This document shows positions 1-12,636 of a DNA stretch of 64,000 nt, in pieces. The DNA is from Hypericum androsaemum. Its lineage: Eukaryota; Streptophyta; Magnoliopsida; Malpighiales; Hypericaceae. The position numbers and the translations under genes were made by a program. The stretch is taken from the NCBI GenBank assembly GCA_963995505.1, contig OZ023188.1, forward strand, positions 4,588,001 through 4,652,000, given 5' to 3'. Each line of letters begins with the position of its first letter. The stretch's first letter is position 1. The notes beneath the pieces are model-generated. The model did no database searches. It was given only the letters and a program-made list of their open reading frames with translations, and was not told the origin of the DNA.

Positions 1-2
1 GA

Positions 3-1470
3 CATATTCGTCTCTCACTCCCTGCTTTTTGGAAATCGATTAAAAACTCCCTATAGTTTGGTCTTATTATACCGTAAGTTCCTTGTCTTTTACAAATCGA
101 TTAAAAACTTCTCATAGTTTAATTTTATTATATTTTAAGGCTACTCGTTGATGTCAGTAAATATTTTTTTATTTTTTAATGAAATGATAAATATACCCTT
201 AAAAAAAGGAAAATTCTATCTTCTCCCTTCAAAAAAAACTATGAACTTCATTTTCCACTAGATTGAAAAGAACCCATCGAAACCCAGGAACTTGAATTTC
301 AATTAAACATTACGAAGCTAGGAATCTTAGAATTAAACTTGACCCATGAACTTTGAATTAAACAATCGAAACCCGGGAGGTCACTTTCACCATCGAAAAC
401 CAGGAGATGGGAATCTTTGAATTCGAATTTAACAAAAGATCGAAACCCAGAAACCCATTTGCGATCGGGCCATGAGCGCGGCCTGGGACAGAGACGACGA
501 CAAGTGGCGGACCACCACCTTCATCCTCTCAAATGCCCGGCAAGCGGCGGCTTGGGACAGAGACGATGGCAAGCGGCGACCCATCGTTCCAACCGCCATA
601 TCCATTCTCAATCCGAAAAACCCAATTCAAACCCACCGCCATCAGAGTCTCAGTCCCAAAACTGAAGCCTTGGAGGGAGTCGTCATAACGCTGGACCTCC
701 TTCTTCAGCTCGGCAACCCTCAGCCGCCTGAGTTCCTCCAATTTGGGCACCCCGCCGTCGGGGTACGGATTTCTAAAGTTTGGTGCTTTTGTTTCTTTGG
801 GTTCTGTAGTGAACTAGATATGGCTTTTGCTTGGTGGGATGATGGTTGGTTGGTGGATTTGGCAATTCGAGCACAAAGTCAACGAGAAGGGAAGAAAAAG
901 AAGAGACGAGGAAATAGACATGGGAGGAGGAAGAGGAAGAGGGAGACTTGCACCAACCCAGAAAATGTTCTTCATTGAAACTTAAAAATTAGGGATTTGT
1001 CTTATGCTGCTTTTTTAATTTGGGAATTGTCTTCTTCTTTTTATCGTTCCCTCAAAAACTTTGATGTTTAGGCAAAACCCAGTTTTTATTTGGGACATTA
1101 GAAGGCAAATGGAGATTGAATCTTCTAGAGATTACCTTTTTAGGGGTTTTCTCGTTTATGGTTGATTTTTGTGTTCTTACTTTGGTTGATTGGGTTTTGA
1201 TGATTTTGTGTTCTCTGTTACTTGACTTTGGAAGATTTCTGGGTTTAATTTGGGTAGATTTTTTTTTAAGGATATGTAAGGTTGAAGATGAAGATGGAAA
1301 CAGCTGTGTTTCTTTTTTGTGTTTTTCTCAAGGGTATATTTGTTATTTCACTGACAAAAATTGAAAAAATGTCAGCGAACATCAACGAAGAGTTTGAGAG
1401 TATAATAAAATTAAACTATGAAATTTTTTTAATCGATTTCCAAATGACAGAACGGTGAGAAGTGAATATA
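3..1470. mobile_element. MULE-like element with long imperfect terminal inverted repeats
   Basis: The first ~160 bases and the reverse complement of about 1360-1470 align: both contain the core gaaatcgattaaaaa followed by tagttt, ttattata and cgttgatgt in the same order. The left arm holds this core twice (about 24-71 and 87-133), a 63-base tandem repeat inside the terminal repeat. The interior (about 440-960) is much more GC-rich than the ends, the usual look of a Mutator-like element carrying captured host sequence. No transposase is present, so it is non-autonomous. The left end lies at the window edge, so a target duplication could not be tested. Confidence 0.6.
529..770 (-). pseudogene. 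Captured host-gene fragment inside the MULE
   Basis: On the minus strand the GC-rich interior has an open frame with a charged helical segment containing EELRRLRVAELKKEVQRYDD. From memory this resembles the Arg/Leu/Glu-rich segment after the SANT domain in plant Myb/bromodomain proteins, but the match is short and not certain. It has no proper start, no downstream bromodomain and no flanking exons, so it is best read as a transduplicated fragment and not as a gene. Confidence 0.35.
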
Positions 1471-1985
1471 CCAAATACCAGGAACTTGATAGTAATTATC
1501 TTAAATATCGATGTGTGCATGTTTTTAGTGTCTTGTATAGATTTTATAACGCTTTCTTATTTTCTCACATGCATGCTTTTTTTTAAAAAGAATACAACAG
1601 TTTTGTTTTTAATCAATTTTTTTTGTTATTTCCAAAAAGCAAAAAAATATACCACAGTAGAATTGTATGGAGTGGTACATCTCCCAGCCTCCCACCGGTA
1701 ATATGTTATCACAGCCTTGTAATAGGAATCCTAAATTTCTTGAAGAATAAAGTATATTTTTATAAATCTAACGAGATTGAGTAAAAATTATATTCTCATA
1801 AAAAAATTATTAGATTAATTTTCGTTCTATGCTTTTTGTTATAAACTCTAACGGAGAGTAATAGGAATCTTAAGATTTTTTATTTTGTATGTTTTGGTAT
1901 CTCATTATTAGTCTATGTTATTTTATGAAATATTAATTTATTTTTTAAATTACAAAATGAACAGCTAAATATGAGAAATGTGGGG
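1471..1985. other. AT-rich intergenic DNA
   Basis: Between the MULE and the NAC remnant. No coding frame, RNA gene or clear repeat is visible. Confidence 0.5.
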
Positions 1986-1990
1986 AGAGT

Positions 1991-2297
1991 TATTGGTACT
2001 TCTTCACGTCAAGGACCAAGAAGTACCTTAATGGGAAAAGGCCAAAGTCATCTGCTGGTAATGGATTTTGGAAAGCAACAGGTGGTGATAAGTATGGAAA
2101 TGCAAGTAAATGGGGAAACAAAAAAAAAATGGAAGCAAGAAATCCCTCGTTTATTATACGGGAAAATCTCCAAATTGTACAAAGACAAACTGGATCATGC
2201 ACGAGTTTTGTGTCAATGAAGATATTCAACAGACCATCACCCTTCCACCTGATGCTAACCCGATGCTAGTATATCATCATTTTTTCAGAAAAAATTG
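1991..2297 (+). pseudogene. NAC transcription factor domain remnant
   Basis: Two neighbouring frames together carry the middle and end of a NAC domain: WYFF, then [20 protein letters not shown] (subdomain C: nuclear localisation and DNA contact), then, after a frameshift near 2100-2125 in an A-run, [20 protein letters not shown] (subdomain D) and EF. The N-terminal NAC subdomains A/B and the activation tail are missing, and the reading frame is broken. An intact NAC protein binds CACG-containing promoters in the nucleus. This copy cannot encode one. It lies 0.8 kb past the 3' end of the ABCG gene and looks like a decayed gene or a transposed fragment. Confidence 0.75.
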
Positions 2298-2299
2298 AT

Positions 2300-3070
2300 T
2301 GCCATCTGTTATGGGTTCTTGTTTGTGCCTTGGACGATTATTATATAGTTAGTTTTTCGTAGTTGATTTTTTCTAATTAAAGTTTCCGGTATTTGGTATT
2401 TGTTTTAGGCATTTAGATAGATATCCAACTGTTAGCTCTTTTGATTTGGTATAAACGTTGCAGTTGCATGCGTCATGTGCAAACTAATGCTATTAAGTGC
2501 TTTTCACTTTATACTTTTGAAACTATTGGGAGATGTCAAGATTCTCTAAATTTATGCTATGGTAATGATCCAACTAGGCAACTAAAACTAATAATGTATG
2601 AATAATAATTTTTTTAAAGTAAAATTTTATTGTATTAGTTACTACAAAATAAGAACTCGCAATCTCGTGGCCTCTGACCTCTTCAAAACTTTGATGTAGC
2701 AAAATTCATTTGCAAAAAACTACACTAAGAAAAGAGTACTGCCGATAACACCACGAGTACAAAGTTATTTTTCACCCCACGTTACAATTGGTAATGCCAT
2801 CCTCAAATTTCCCCAAATACAAGTGTGTGAATATATGATTCAATTTACTTATCGATTGAACTAAATTGAACAACAGTTCAAATTTGGGAATTGTCCCGGG
2901 TATTTTTCTCATATATCAATTATCCCAACAAGAGAAAAATAATGAACGTTTTCCGAGTCCCGCAACTTATCAAGATATTATTCAAGCCGAACCACCAACT
3001 AGTTGAATACAAACTACATAGCTAACAAGTGGATTAGCATATAATTATCGAGATAATGACCATGCATGAG
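2300..3070. other. Intergenic, downstream of the ABCG gene
   Basis: AT-rich spacer. It should include the ABCG 3' untranslated region near 3000-3070. No other feature is visible. Confidence 0.5.
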
Positions 3071-6000
3071 CTAGTAGAGAGGAGAGTTAAGACCCTCTTG
3101 AGAAGACAAAGGGTAGAGAGGCTGGTGCCTGTTGGAAGAAATACTGAAGGAGGGCAACTTCCTAAAGGAAGGCCTCTTCTCGAGCCTCTGTAATGTCCTC
3201 TTCGAGTAAATGTCCTTCACCAGCGGCATCGCTCTCTCCTTGAACTTGAGGACAACGAAGAAGAGAATTCGGTAGAGGAGAAGGATCACGAAAATGGCGG
3301 CCAGGTCCCACCACTTTGAGTAGCTTAGAGGCACTCCGAAAATGTTGGTCACCACGTACTCGCCTGGGATCTTCGGGCCGCCTGGCTCCAGTGGCTCGAA
3401 TTCCATACCTAGGAAGTCGTTCTTGTATGCACCCTATATGAGTTCAATCAACTTCGGTTCAATGTATGTCCTCTGTGTCTACTGACTAAATAAATAGACT
3501 TTTTCGATGTTGGTAAGAACTCGGAAAATATTTTTTGGTGAAATAAACAGAACATGAATGAAAATTTAATCAAAAAAAATTGTTTGCTCGAAAATTTAAA
3601 GGTTTAGTTTGTATGACCGAGAGAAACATTTACTCTTCTGAATTCGTAAGTTCATGGGTTTTAATGTAATGAACACTTAGTTTTAATGAAATATGTACTT
3701 GCACTCGTGAAATTTAAACGGCTACCACTAGTTTTAAATTTCAAATGTGCAAACATATATTTAAGTAAAATTATAAACCAGTTATTAATTACATTAAAAC
3801 TCCGGACTTTTTGCGTATTTTGCCCTAACAAGAAGGTGTTGATTTTGTAAAGGATTTGGTAAAGATTTGGAGTACCTGAAGTCCCCAAGCTCCATAATTG
3901 ATGTAAGAAACTGGGTATCGCCAAAAGATCTTAGGAAGGTCCGGGAGCAATCTAAAGAAACCAGACGTCATCATCATAATTCCCTGGACCAAAAATAAAA
4001 TTCAAAATTAGAACAACCTTAGGTGTGACCAGTTGATAATCAAATCAACTACTAGGTATCTATACTTAGACAATTTTCGAATAACCAATTAAGTAAATCC
4101 AAGAAAATTTGATAAACAGGGTCTTACAATGATCCCGGCCCCGGTGAGGAGTCCCGTGAGGAAATTGGGAACCACGGAGGCAACAACCATCATCAAGCTC
4201 TCAATGACGGAGATGCAGGCGAAGACGTTGAGGCAGAAGAAGGCGTAGTACGAGAAGCCCGACCTGAAGTTGACCATGTAAAAGCATATGGTCCCTGAGG
4301 CCATTGCGATCGCCACCAAGAACGGGAACGATGAGAAGTAGTTGGCCAGAATATACACTGTCACGCCGTAGTAACCATTCAATTTCTCTCTATAAAACAC
4401 CTGATAATCAGTACCATGCACATTTGGTTAGTACTAGTATCATGAACTTGTAATAGAGAGATTATGTGCAGTCGATTGGCTACTACATCAATCAATCGGC
4501 GAAGCTGATTTCGTTTTTGTACAACGATTTCCCGACATGATGAACAAATAACAAGTTTTTAATTCTAAAAACAGTACTAGAGTCATGGCCATGGTTTACA
4601 AAATAGCCTGATACAATTATGAAATCGTCACTCACAATTTGAAATTGTAGATAAAATGGAGCATTTTAAAATTTTCACTGTTCAAAATGTTCAAAGTCAA
4701 AGTTTATCATAAGAAAACAGAAAATAAAAATATGGGTTTGGATTCTAAGTCTAAATTTTATTTTGTATTTTTAAATCATCAATCCATAAATTTTAAACTG
4801 ATAAATCAAAACTGAAAGTACCGTCAACAATTTTAAGAAAGTGGATTTGGTCCTAGATGTGTAAAACACTCTATGACCGTTCTGGGAGATAAAATAGTTC
4901 GCCATGTCATAATAGAATGGTTTGCCCAGTTATGATAGAATAGTTTCACGAAACCATCCCAAAAGAATAGGGACCGCGACCGGGATAAAAGTGGTTGGAT
5001 AAAATAGTTCACCCAGTTATGATAGAATGGTTCGCCGAGTTATGATAAAATGGTTTCACGGATAAAAGGGGTTGGATAAAATGGTTCGTCCATTTATGAT
5101 AAAATGGTTCGCTCAGTTATGATAAAATGGTTCGCTCTCCAGGACCGTACTGCAAAAGTCACTCCAGTACCAAATCTGGTTCTAATTTCAAACCTAAGTC
5201 GGTTCAGACCGAACCGTGGTCAGCTCGATCTTACACCAGTCTCGTCCTAACGATGTATCTTTTACAAACTAGCTTCAGGTGAACGTACCTTCATTTCTTC
5301 AATGAAAGATGGGAAGCCTCCAATGGACATGAAGGTCATGAAGCCGATGATGAACCCGCCGCAAGCAACCCGAGCCAAGATCGAGCTGTAGCCCTCTCCG
5401 ATGTCGTAGTAGATGGTACCGACGCAGATGGACACGACGATATAGATGGCTATCCTCGCCCAATAGTACCCGACGTCCCTCGACATGTTGATGAATGATC
5501 TCTTGGTCAGTGTCTTCAATTGCTTCCACCTCGTTGATTGGCTTCCACTTGGTGCCTCCATGCCTAACCCTTCCTGCAAATTTCCAATCCCATCTTGTCA
5601 CACTGATTTATAAACTATTATTCCTTAGTAATCCTAGGACGAGCTTGTTTGTAAGCATGAAAACTTACAATTGCGGAAATCTCCTTAATCCGGGATTTCA
5701 TTTTCTTGGCGTAGTTTGACCGCCTGTACTTCTCAACCAGCCTTGCTTTGATCTCTGCTGTAGCCAAGTTCAAGAACGGATCCGACGATGCTGGAGCATC
5801 CTGCGATTAATTAAGACCAAAAAACACTAATCACGACCAATATCAAACCAATTTATACCTCAGACGGAATATTTCAGATATAGAACAATTTTACGAAAGT
5901 CACAACATATAAAGGGACAATATTTGTCAGAAATTTACTCGAATCTGTTGAGATCCTTTGAGAGTGGCCGTCACAGCGTCGAAGTCTGAATTTATACATC

Positions 6001-8390
6001 GCAAGAAGTGATCAGACGGATTCCTTCTACTAGGGCATGGAAATCCCGCCTCAGCGAAAAACTGCAAGAAGATTTCATAGTATTATAATGGAAACCAAAC
6101 GACATTGGCACGTGCTAGTTCGAATTTCCACGCCCAACTCAAAATCGTAATGCAACGAGTAGGCGAGTCCATGCCTCGAGGGCTGCTTTTGCCTCTCCGA
6201 AGTAAACAGTCTCGCCGCTGGAAACCAAGAAGAGATCATCAAACTGAGCGAAGACTTCGCTGCTCGGCTGGTGAATCGAGGAGATCACGGTCCTCCCGTC
6301 GCGGGCGATGTTCCGGAGAGTCTGCACCACGAAGAAGGCCGAGGCACTATCGAGGCCGCTGGTAGGCTCGTCAAGGAACAACAGGCTTGGCCTTGTGAGG
6401 ATCTCAACTCCAATGCTCAGTCTCTTCTTCTCGCCGCCGCTAATGCCTCTCAAGTGCCAGTTCCCTATGAGCCTGTCGCCGCAATCCTGGAGACCCAGTT
6501 CGATGATGGTGCCCTCCACGATCCCGTCGATCTCCTCCGTGCTCATGCTCGCCGGAAGCCGCAAATTCGCAGAGAATGTTAGGGTTTCCCTCACTGTGAG
6601 AGTTCCTAGCAGCACGTCCTCTTGTGTCACATAAGCCTGGTTTTGGCAATAAATGTGGACATTGATCGAATTATAATCATATTGAAGGTGGACTTAGACC
6701 AACGTAACTAAACTACGAGGTACTAAATTGAATTTTACGAAAAATAAATTAGCACTTACAACAGCGGAAGCTGGTCGCCTCTTCTTCCCGTTGAAAAGAA
6801 CATTACCAGTCCTAATCACATTTCTGGACAGCCTACCTGCGCAGGTGTATATTATCACAATCAGCACTACCAAAATTTAATAGTGAATTCGATTCAACCA
6901 TAAAAGATTCAATTGTCTTGCTCTTTTCGTAATGATCTTTATTATTTTTGCCTCAAAAAAGTTGGAAGCCCGTTAAATTTACAATTTAAAAGATGGGTAC
7001 AAAGAAATATGTTACCCTTCGGTATTGGAGATAAAATCTGAACCTAATACCATTTGCCCATAACAACCACACATTATCTGCAATTCTGTATGGTTCTCAC
7101 AGCAATTAATTCTCCATAGAAGAAAGTAGTTACCGTCTCCCAACTGCACCCCATGACTCTTCAATGTTCTACAGTATTTCGCCAGATTCCCAACACTCCA
7201 AACGGTGAAATTACCCTTCTGGGTCAAACATTTAAAAAAAACCCTTCTGGGTCAAAATCTAGTATTTTGATAGTTGTTGATATTGGCCAGGGAATAAAAG
7301 AAAAAATATTTAATTACCATCGCAAGTGATGAAAAGACCTTGGTACCACGTAAGCAAAATCATTTGACCATTACTATGTTAGTCTTAGTATAAACGGTAT
7401 ATATTATGCTAATTGTGCTCTCTACATATACTATAACTTCAACCAGATCTTCAACTTTACTTGGAGTCAATCGGGAAACCGGAAGGGAGTAATTGTGATC
7501 AATCGGATGCAAAGTTACACCGTAAAGTGAATAACGAAGTCTATTCTAGCTTGATTACCTAAACGCAAAGTAATTCACACTCCGAGAATCACAAATGAAG
7601 TCGTCAATTGCATCAGGAATAGGTTTAGGTTAAACCTATGTCCACCTAATTGGTTACTACATCTACTGGAGGAGCTAATCTTTCTTTTGTATAACGACTT
7701 TCTAACGTAATTAATAATTTAAGGCGTTTTAAGTCTAAAAAAGAAAGTGAATCATAAAGTGAGAAAGATAAAGAAAGATTACATGATAGTAAATCTTGAT
7801 TGCCGAAAGCCAATGAAATTTTGGATTAAAAGAGTCATTTCCGGACTCGCAAGAGAATGAAATGATATAAATCATGATCTTGTTACATTACTTAATTAGT
7901 TTTTTGTTATTACAAACGAACTCTTGGTTCTAGTTGCCTTAGGATGTAATTCCGAAATACAGCGATATACTTATAAAAAAACTTCAACCAGAACAAGAAC
8001 CACATGCTGAGGAACAAACATTTCCATACAAAACCGATCAAAAACAAAAAGAAACAAGCTACAAAATGAAGATGAGAACCAAATTAGGGCAAACTAAAGA
8101 GATCAGGTAAACATTATTATTATGTTAAATGAATTACCAGCTAGAGCATCAAGGAGGGTGGATTTCCCAGAACCAGAAGGACCCATAATAGCCATGATTC
8201 TACCAGGCTCAGCATACCCATTAAGCCCTTGGACCAGCCTCTTGGTGGGCCCATCTCCAAAATTTGGCAAAACCACAGTAAGATCCTCCCAAACCAAGTA
8301 AGTCCCCCTCTCATGGTCTCCACCATTAGTACTAATTGTTCTGTTGTTGCTCTTGGTGCTGTAGCTACCACTTGCAGCTTCAATCTCCAT
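3071..8390 (-). CDS. ABCG: ABC transporter G family half-transporter (ABCG12/ABCG15 clade)
   Basis: Nine exons on the minus strand: 8390-8138, 6836-6760, 6636-6175, 6061-5939, 5800-5669, 5573-5289, 4400-4128, 3983-3876, 3433-3071. Phases agree throughout and give 691 residues, the length I recall for Arabidopsis ABCG15. The nucleotide-binding domain comes first: Walker [10 protein letters not shown] (about 70-77), signature ISGGE (about 175), Walker [11 protein letters not shown] (about 195), H-loop SSIHQPSS (about 230). The C-terminal half is the membrane domain ([40 protein letters not shown]). The protein ends in the clade-typical [17 protein letters not shown]. Family members act as homo- or heterodimers at the plasma membrane and export wax, cutin or related lipids. 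The exact substrate cannot be read here. The intron after exon 3 appears to be GC-AG; all others are GT-AG. Intron 6 holds a minisatellite. Confidence 0.95.
4885..5135. repeat. Minisatellite in intron 6 of the ABCG gene
   Basis: About eight diverged copies of a 20-27 base unit built on ttatgataaaatggttcgc, interrupted by a less regular stretch (about 4950-5000). It sits wholly within the 888-base intron between exons 6 and 7. Confidence 0.8.
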
Positions 8391-8564
8391 GGCTACAAAC
8401 TGGTGAAGGAAGAGGGAGAAGATGGTAGCATGTAATAAGAAGTATAGGGAAGTCCAGATCGTAAATGGTATTAATTGGCCTTGTTTTTTTAATGCTATTG
8501 GTCAGCAAAAATCAACAAATACCAAACAACTAACATTCAATGCAAAGGGTTTCGGTAAAAGTGC
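8391..8564 (-). promoter_or_regulatory. Probable 5' UTR and proximal promoter of the ABCG gene
   Basis: Position only: this lies immediately upstream of the ATG at 8390. No convincing TATA box was identified. Confidence 0.3.
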
Positions 8565-8935
8565 AGTTAAGTGATTTGTAGTTTCACCGATTTGCAAATC
8601 ACTGTTCTATGGTTTAAAAATGTGCAATACAATGATATGGGTTTTTCAAATTAACATCCCACTGTTATTAAATAAAATTTGGAAAATACTCATATGAAAA
8701 ATTTTATTACGGGGCAAGTGTAATTTTTTCATATTTTTCTGATTTGTAGTTTAAAAAATTAAAACCAGTTTTTTCTTAATAATACATATGGTTAATTTTT
8801 TTCAAAAATATTATTCAAATAGTGGAGTGTCAACTTGAAAAAATATGTCAGTCGATCAGACATTTTAAAATCACAGAGTCGTGATGTGCAAGTCAATCAA
8901 ACTACATGGTACTAAAATAAATTTTTTACAGAGAT
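8565..8935. mobile_element. Foldback MITE-like repeat
   Basis: The left ~110 bases (cactgttctatggtttaaaa, then gggtttttcaaattaacat) align imperfectly with the reverse complement of the right ~110 bases (cacgactctgtgattttaaa, then tttttcaagttgacac). This makes a ~370-base inverted repeat with an AT-rich centre and no coding capacity. The ends are not sharp and no target duplication was found. Confidence 0.45.
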
Positions 8936-9530
8936 TTTTATTTTGGGAAAAGTTCACATATTTTTTATATAATTTTGTAATTATTTTTATTGGTGTGAGT
9001 TGAAACAGCTGGGCTTGTGCCGGTGGCAAGTAGAGGAAATAAATACGGGTCTTGATCTACGCATTTTATTGGTGGAACGACAAGCATTCATGGGACTGTT
9101 ATTTTCCTGTATGGCCTTTATTGTCAGCTTTTTAATCTCGTGTCTTGAGAAATATAGATAACTAAGTACTCTCTCAACCATAACTGTCCTAATTAATAAA
9201 ATGTACATTTCTACACCTCATCACATAGTCACTAGATCGACTAGTACAAATTCGAGCCGGTCATAATTTTTAAAAGTGACAAAACTCTTGCAAAAAATAT
9301 TTAAAATTGATATATTTTCAATGAATCGAATTCAAAAATTTTTGGTTGAGATAGAATAACTCATTTAGATAGATTAATAAAATATACACGATAAGTGATG
9401 ACTTGGAATATGATTAGTGTTTCATGGAACTTGTAGCAAGTGTTTTGCTCTCTTGGGCGAATACAACTTTATTTTTCATTAATCATTAAAAAAAATGCAC
9501 TATAGATTATGCCTAGACCTGACCATTGTT

Positions 9531-10195
9531 AGGATCCGATTCGTGATTCGATTCGATTCGTTCTCAATTCGATTCGATTCGATCACAATTCGATTCATCC
9601 AAAATTTGACTCGAATTCGTCAAGAGACGAATTGAATACGGTTTAAGATTTCTACAATTCGTCAAACCGGCTAATTGAATTCAAATTCGAGTATCAAATT
9701 TGATTCGAGTCCAATTCGTGTAAATTTGATTAAAATTAGTCCATATTATGTAATTTTTTTAAGAAAATATCAAGAAGTACTTATATTACAAATCTAATTA
9801 TGTCATCAAGTAGAGCAAAAGATACGTATGCAATTTATTTTGGTACATTAAATGCAAGCCCAATCTTTAATTTATTTCTTGTTCCTAAAAAATGTTCAAT
9901 ATTAAACCTAAATTTTGAAATACATCAAAAAAATAAGAAATTTTTTAATTTTTTTCAAAAATATTACAAAAATTTTAAAAGTTTTCAACAAAAATTGGTA
10001 GTTTTTAAATTTTTTTTATTCAATATTAGAATTAACGAAATAATTCGAATTCAATTCAAATTTGATTCAAATTCGAAGAATCGTAATTCATATCCGATTC
10101 GACTTTGGACGAATTGAATACGATTTAAGGTTTTGATGAATTCAAATTCGAACCAATTCGATTCAAATTTAACCCAATTCGAACCGAGGGCCGCA
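9531..10195. repeat. ATTCGATTCGAA-rich low-complexity repeat
   Basis: Dense runs of attcgattcgattcg and related words at both ends (9535-9720 and 10035-10190) flank an AT-rich centre. The words are partly self-complementary. It resembles a non-autonomous transposon with degenerate subterminal repeats, but no clean terminal repeat or target duplication was found. Confidence 0.5.
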
Positions 10196-11875
10196 TCTTA
10201 AAAGGATTTTAACCAAGTCTAAAGCGACGATTGGAATTGATCACTTATTGGAAAATTCAGAGCCAATTTAATTGTCATATTAAATAACAAGCAGCTTTTT
10301 AAATGGGTCATGTGGTCTTTAAATGTCTGGATACTGTACATTCGGAGCCTCACATACTGTAAATCGCTTACGTAAAATTAGATAGAACTTTTGTTACACA
10401 TTCATATATGATATAACTATTCGGTATCTTTTTGGTTTTTACCTTGGTCTAACAACTTTTTTGTGGTTTCTGAAAAAAACCAACTTTTTGTGGAGTAATA
10501 TAATTTGTCTATTTATCTAAAAATAGTTGGTTAATCGTGGGAAATACATGAATATGATGTTTTATTCTTTTGGTTAAACAGTGTGGATATATTTAATTAA
10601 ATCAACATGTTGCGGACGTTTTTTCTAAAGGAGTAGATATAACTTCTATGGGTTTTGCATTTGTCGTTTTCTTCTATTAAGTTTTGCTAATTTTTAGTGA
10701 AATTTTTTACTACAATCTCTGTACAATTATACAGAATATCAACACTAGGTTGGAGGGGAGTGGGTGGGAGTGACACAATCGATAGACTGGAAAGTGGTTT
10801 AACCTTGCTAGCTACGAATGCTATTAACAAATTACGTATGTTTAAGTTTATTTTCATTTCGCATTCGGCAAAAAAGTCGTCAATTGGATGACTATGAAGT
10901 CTTACACGAGACAATGTACGCCTTGTTAGACACTCCATCCGTCGCCAGAACCATTTGTACTTTTAATCTCTGATTTCCCGACATAAGTTGAAGTAAAATA
11001 AGGAGATATGTTTTAACAAAAAAAATATATAAGGAGATATGTTAATTTTTAAAAAGTCAGCGGCTTTTTTTGTCTAAGCAAATTCCGTCCATATTAACCA
11101 AATAATAAAATAAAATGGTATTTTAAAAAATTGGGTTGAAAAAAAATAATATTGTAAGAATCATTTTCTGAATAAAACTCCATAGCGGTGACTTTGAATT
11201 CCAGAGATTTTTCAAAAAAAGGTCCATAGGCAAATAGATTATAGATAGGAAGTATTGGAAAAATCACTTTCTGAATAAAACTTCATATCCTTGTCTAGAA
11301 AAGAAGATTATAACCTTATTTGGGCCTCAAGTGGGCCTTTTAGCCTTTCGATAGTAAGTATTGGGCCGGTGAGTTTGGGAAGCAGTAATCATAACCACGA
11401 CAGCCTATAGCTATTTTTTCAGGAAAATCCGGTTGTTCGAATTAAAGAATTTATCTCTCTACCAAAAAAATTAAAGAATTTATCCTTACATGGGACTAGC
11501 CCTAATTTTAAACTTAAGTGTTTATTTCACTAGAATAATAGACTTAATAATCTTTCATCTCAAACCTAGGAACCTACATATATTTTACCCAATTTAAAAT
11601 TCACATAATCAATTGAGATATCATATAACAACACAATCCATGTCACATTATACATAATCATTTTATCCATTGACTATTTACTAGGCTTCTGTTTTAATTG
11701 CTTACGATGTAACGACAATTTCATTTTACCTTTTAAAAAATTAGCCATAGACCCTAGATAATTACTTATCGACATCAAAAGGATTTGGTCCAAATCTAGG
11801 TAACTGAAGAGGGTCCAGTTCTTGTTTACAAGATCCAGATTCACACTAAGATCCTACTTCTATAAGTGCATACCG
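10196..11875. other. Intergenic DNA without supported genes
   Basis: AT-rich. Short direct repeats occur (aaggagatatgtt near 10998 and 11032; cactttctgaataaaact-type words near 11160 and 11265). No gene is visible. Confidence 0.5.
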
Positions 11876-11883
11876 ATCCAAAC

Positions 11884-11975
11884 TAGGGATGGCAGAAATA
11901 GCCATACTTTGAGGGTCGGACCCTACCCTTATTCTACGAGTCTAGGGTATGTTGACTTTGACTGGGTCTAGGGTA

Positions 11976-12009
<34 letters not shown>

Positions 12010-12628
12010 CCATGTTTAGAGGTATGGTCTAGGGTAGGGTATGAATCCATAGCTAGACCCTGTGGGTCGGACCCTACCCTTACATTTTTACCCTATTTTA
12101 GACTCTACCCTAATTAGACTCTAGTTAGACCCTTGTTAGACCGTATTGATAATATATATAATATACTTTACGGTTACCTTTAACATATTTATTATGTTAT
12201 TCCGCAACTAGCTTAGAAGATGTCGTGAATGATGGATCACTAGAAGCTGACATGCTATATTTTTCTTTTGTTGAATTGTTTATGTACTTCAAACTCTAAA
12301 AAAAAACTTAGACTATTGAAATTAAATTGCAAAATTTGAGGTTTCATCAATTTTCTATTGAATGTTGATGTGTAACGTAGTAGATGTCTTGAATTTATTT
12401 AAATTTTATATAAAAATTAAGTTTTGATTAAAAATTATCAAAATGCAGAACGTTAAAGGGTCGGACCCTGCAGACCCTGTAGACCTTGGATCTCCAGGAT
12501 GGTAGAATATGAATATAACAATAAAAAATTTGTAGGATCGAGGGTAGGGTATGAGTCCATCCAAAAAAACTAAAATATGAGTAAGGTCCTATCAATACTC
12601 TACCCTACCCTACCCATTCCCATCCCTA
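11884..12628. mobile_element. Non-autonomous hAT-type element with 8-bp target duplication
   Basis: It begins tagggatggcag and ends cccatcccta, a terminal inverted repeat, and is flanked by the identical 8-mer atccaaac at 11876-11883 and 12629-12636. The interior is full of gggtcggaccctaccctt-type words in both orientations and includes a short (gggtat)n array near 11975-12010. There is no transposase. Confidence 0.85.
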
Positions 12629-12636
12629 ATCCAAAC

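Noticed and set aside
9531..10195. ATTCGA repeats as a CRISPR-like or regulatory array
   Set aside because: Units are irregular and overlapping, without unique spacers; this is a plant nuclear low-complexity repeat.
11975..12010. Telomere-like ggtatg repeat
   Set aside because: The unit is not the plant telomere repeat TTTAGGG and lies inside a hAT element.
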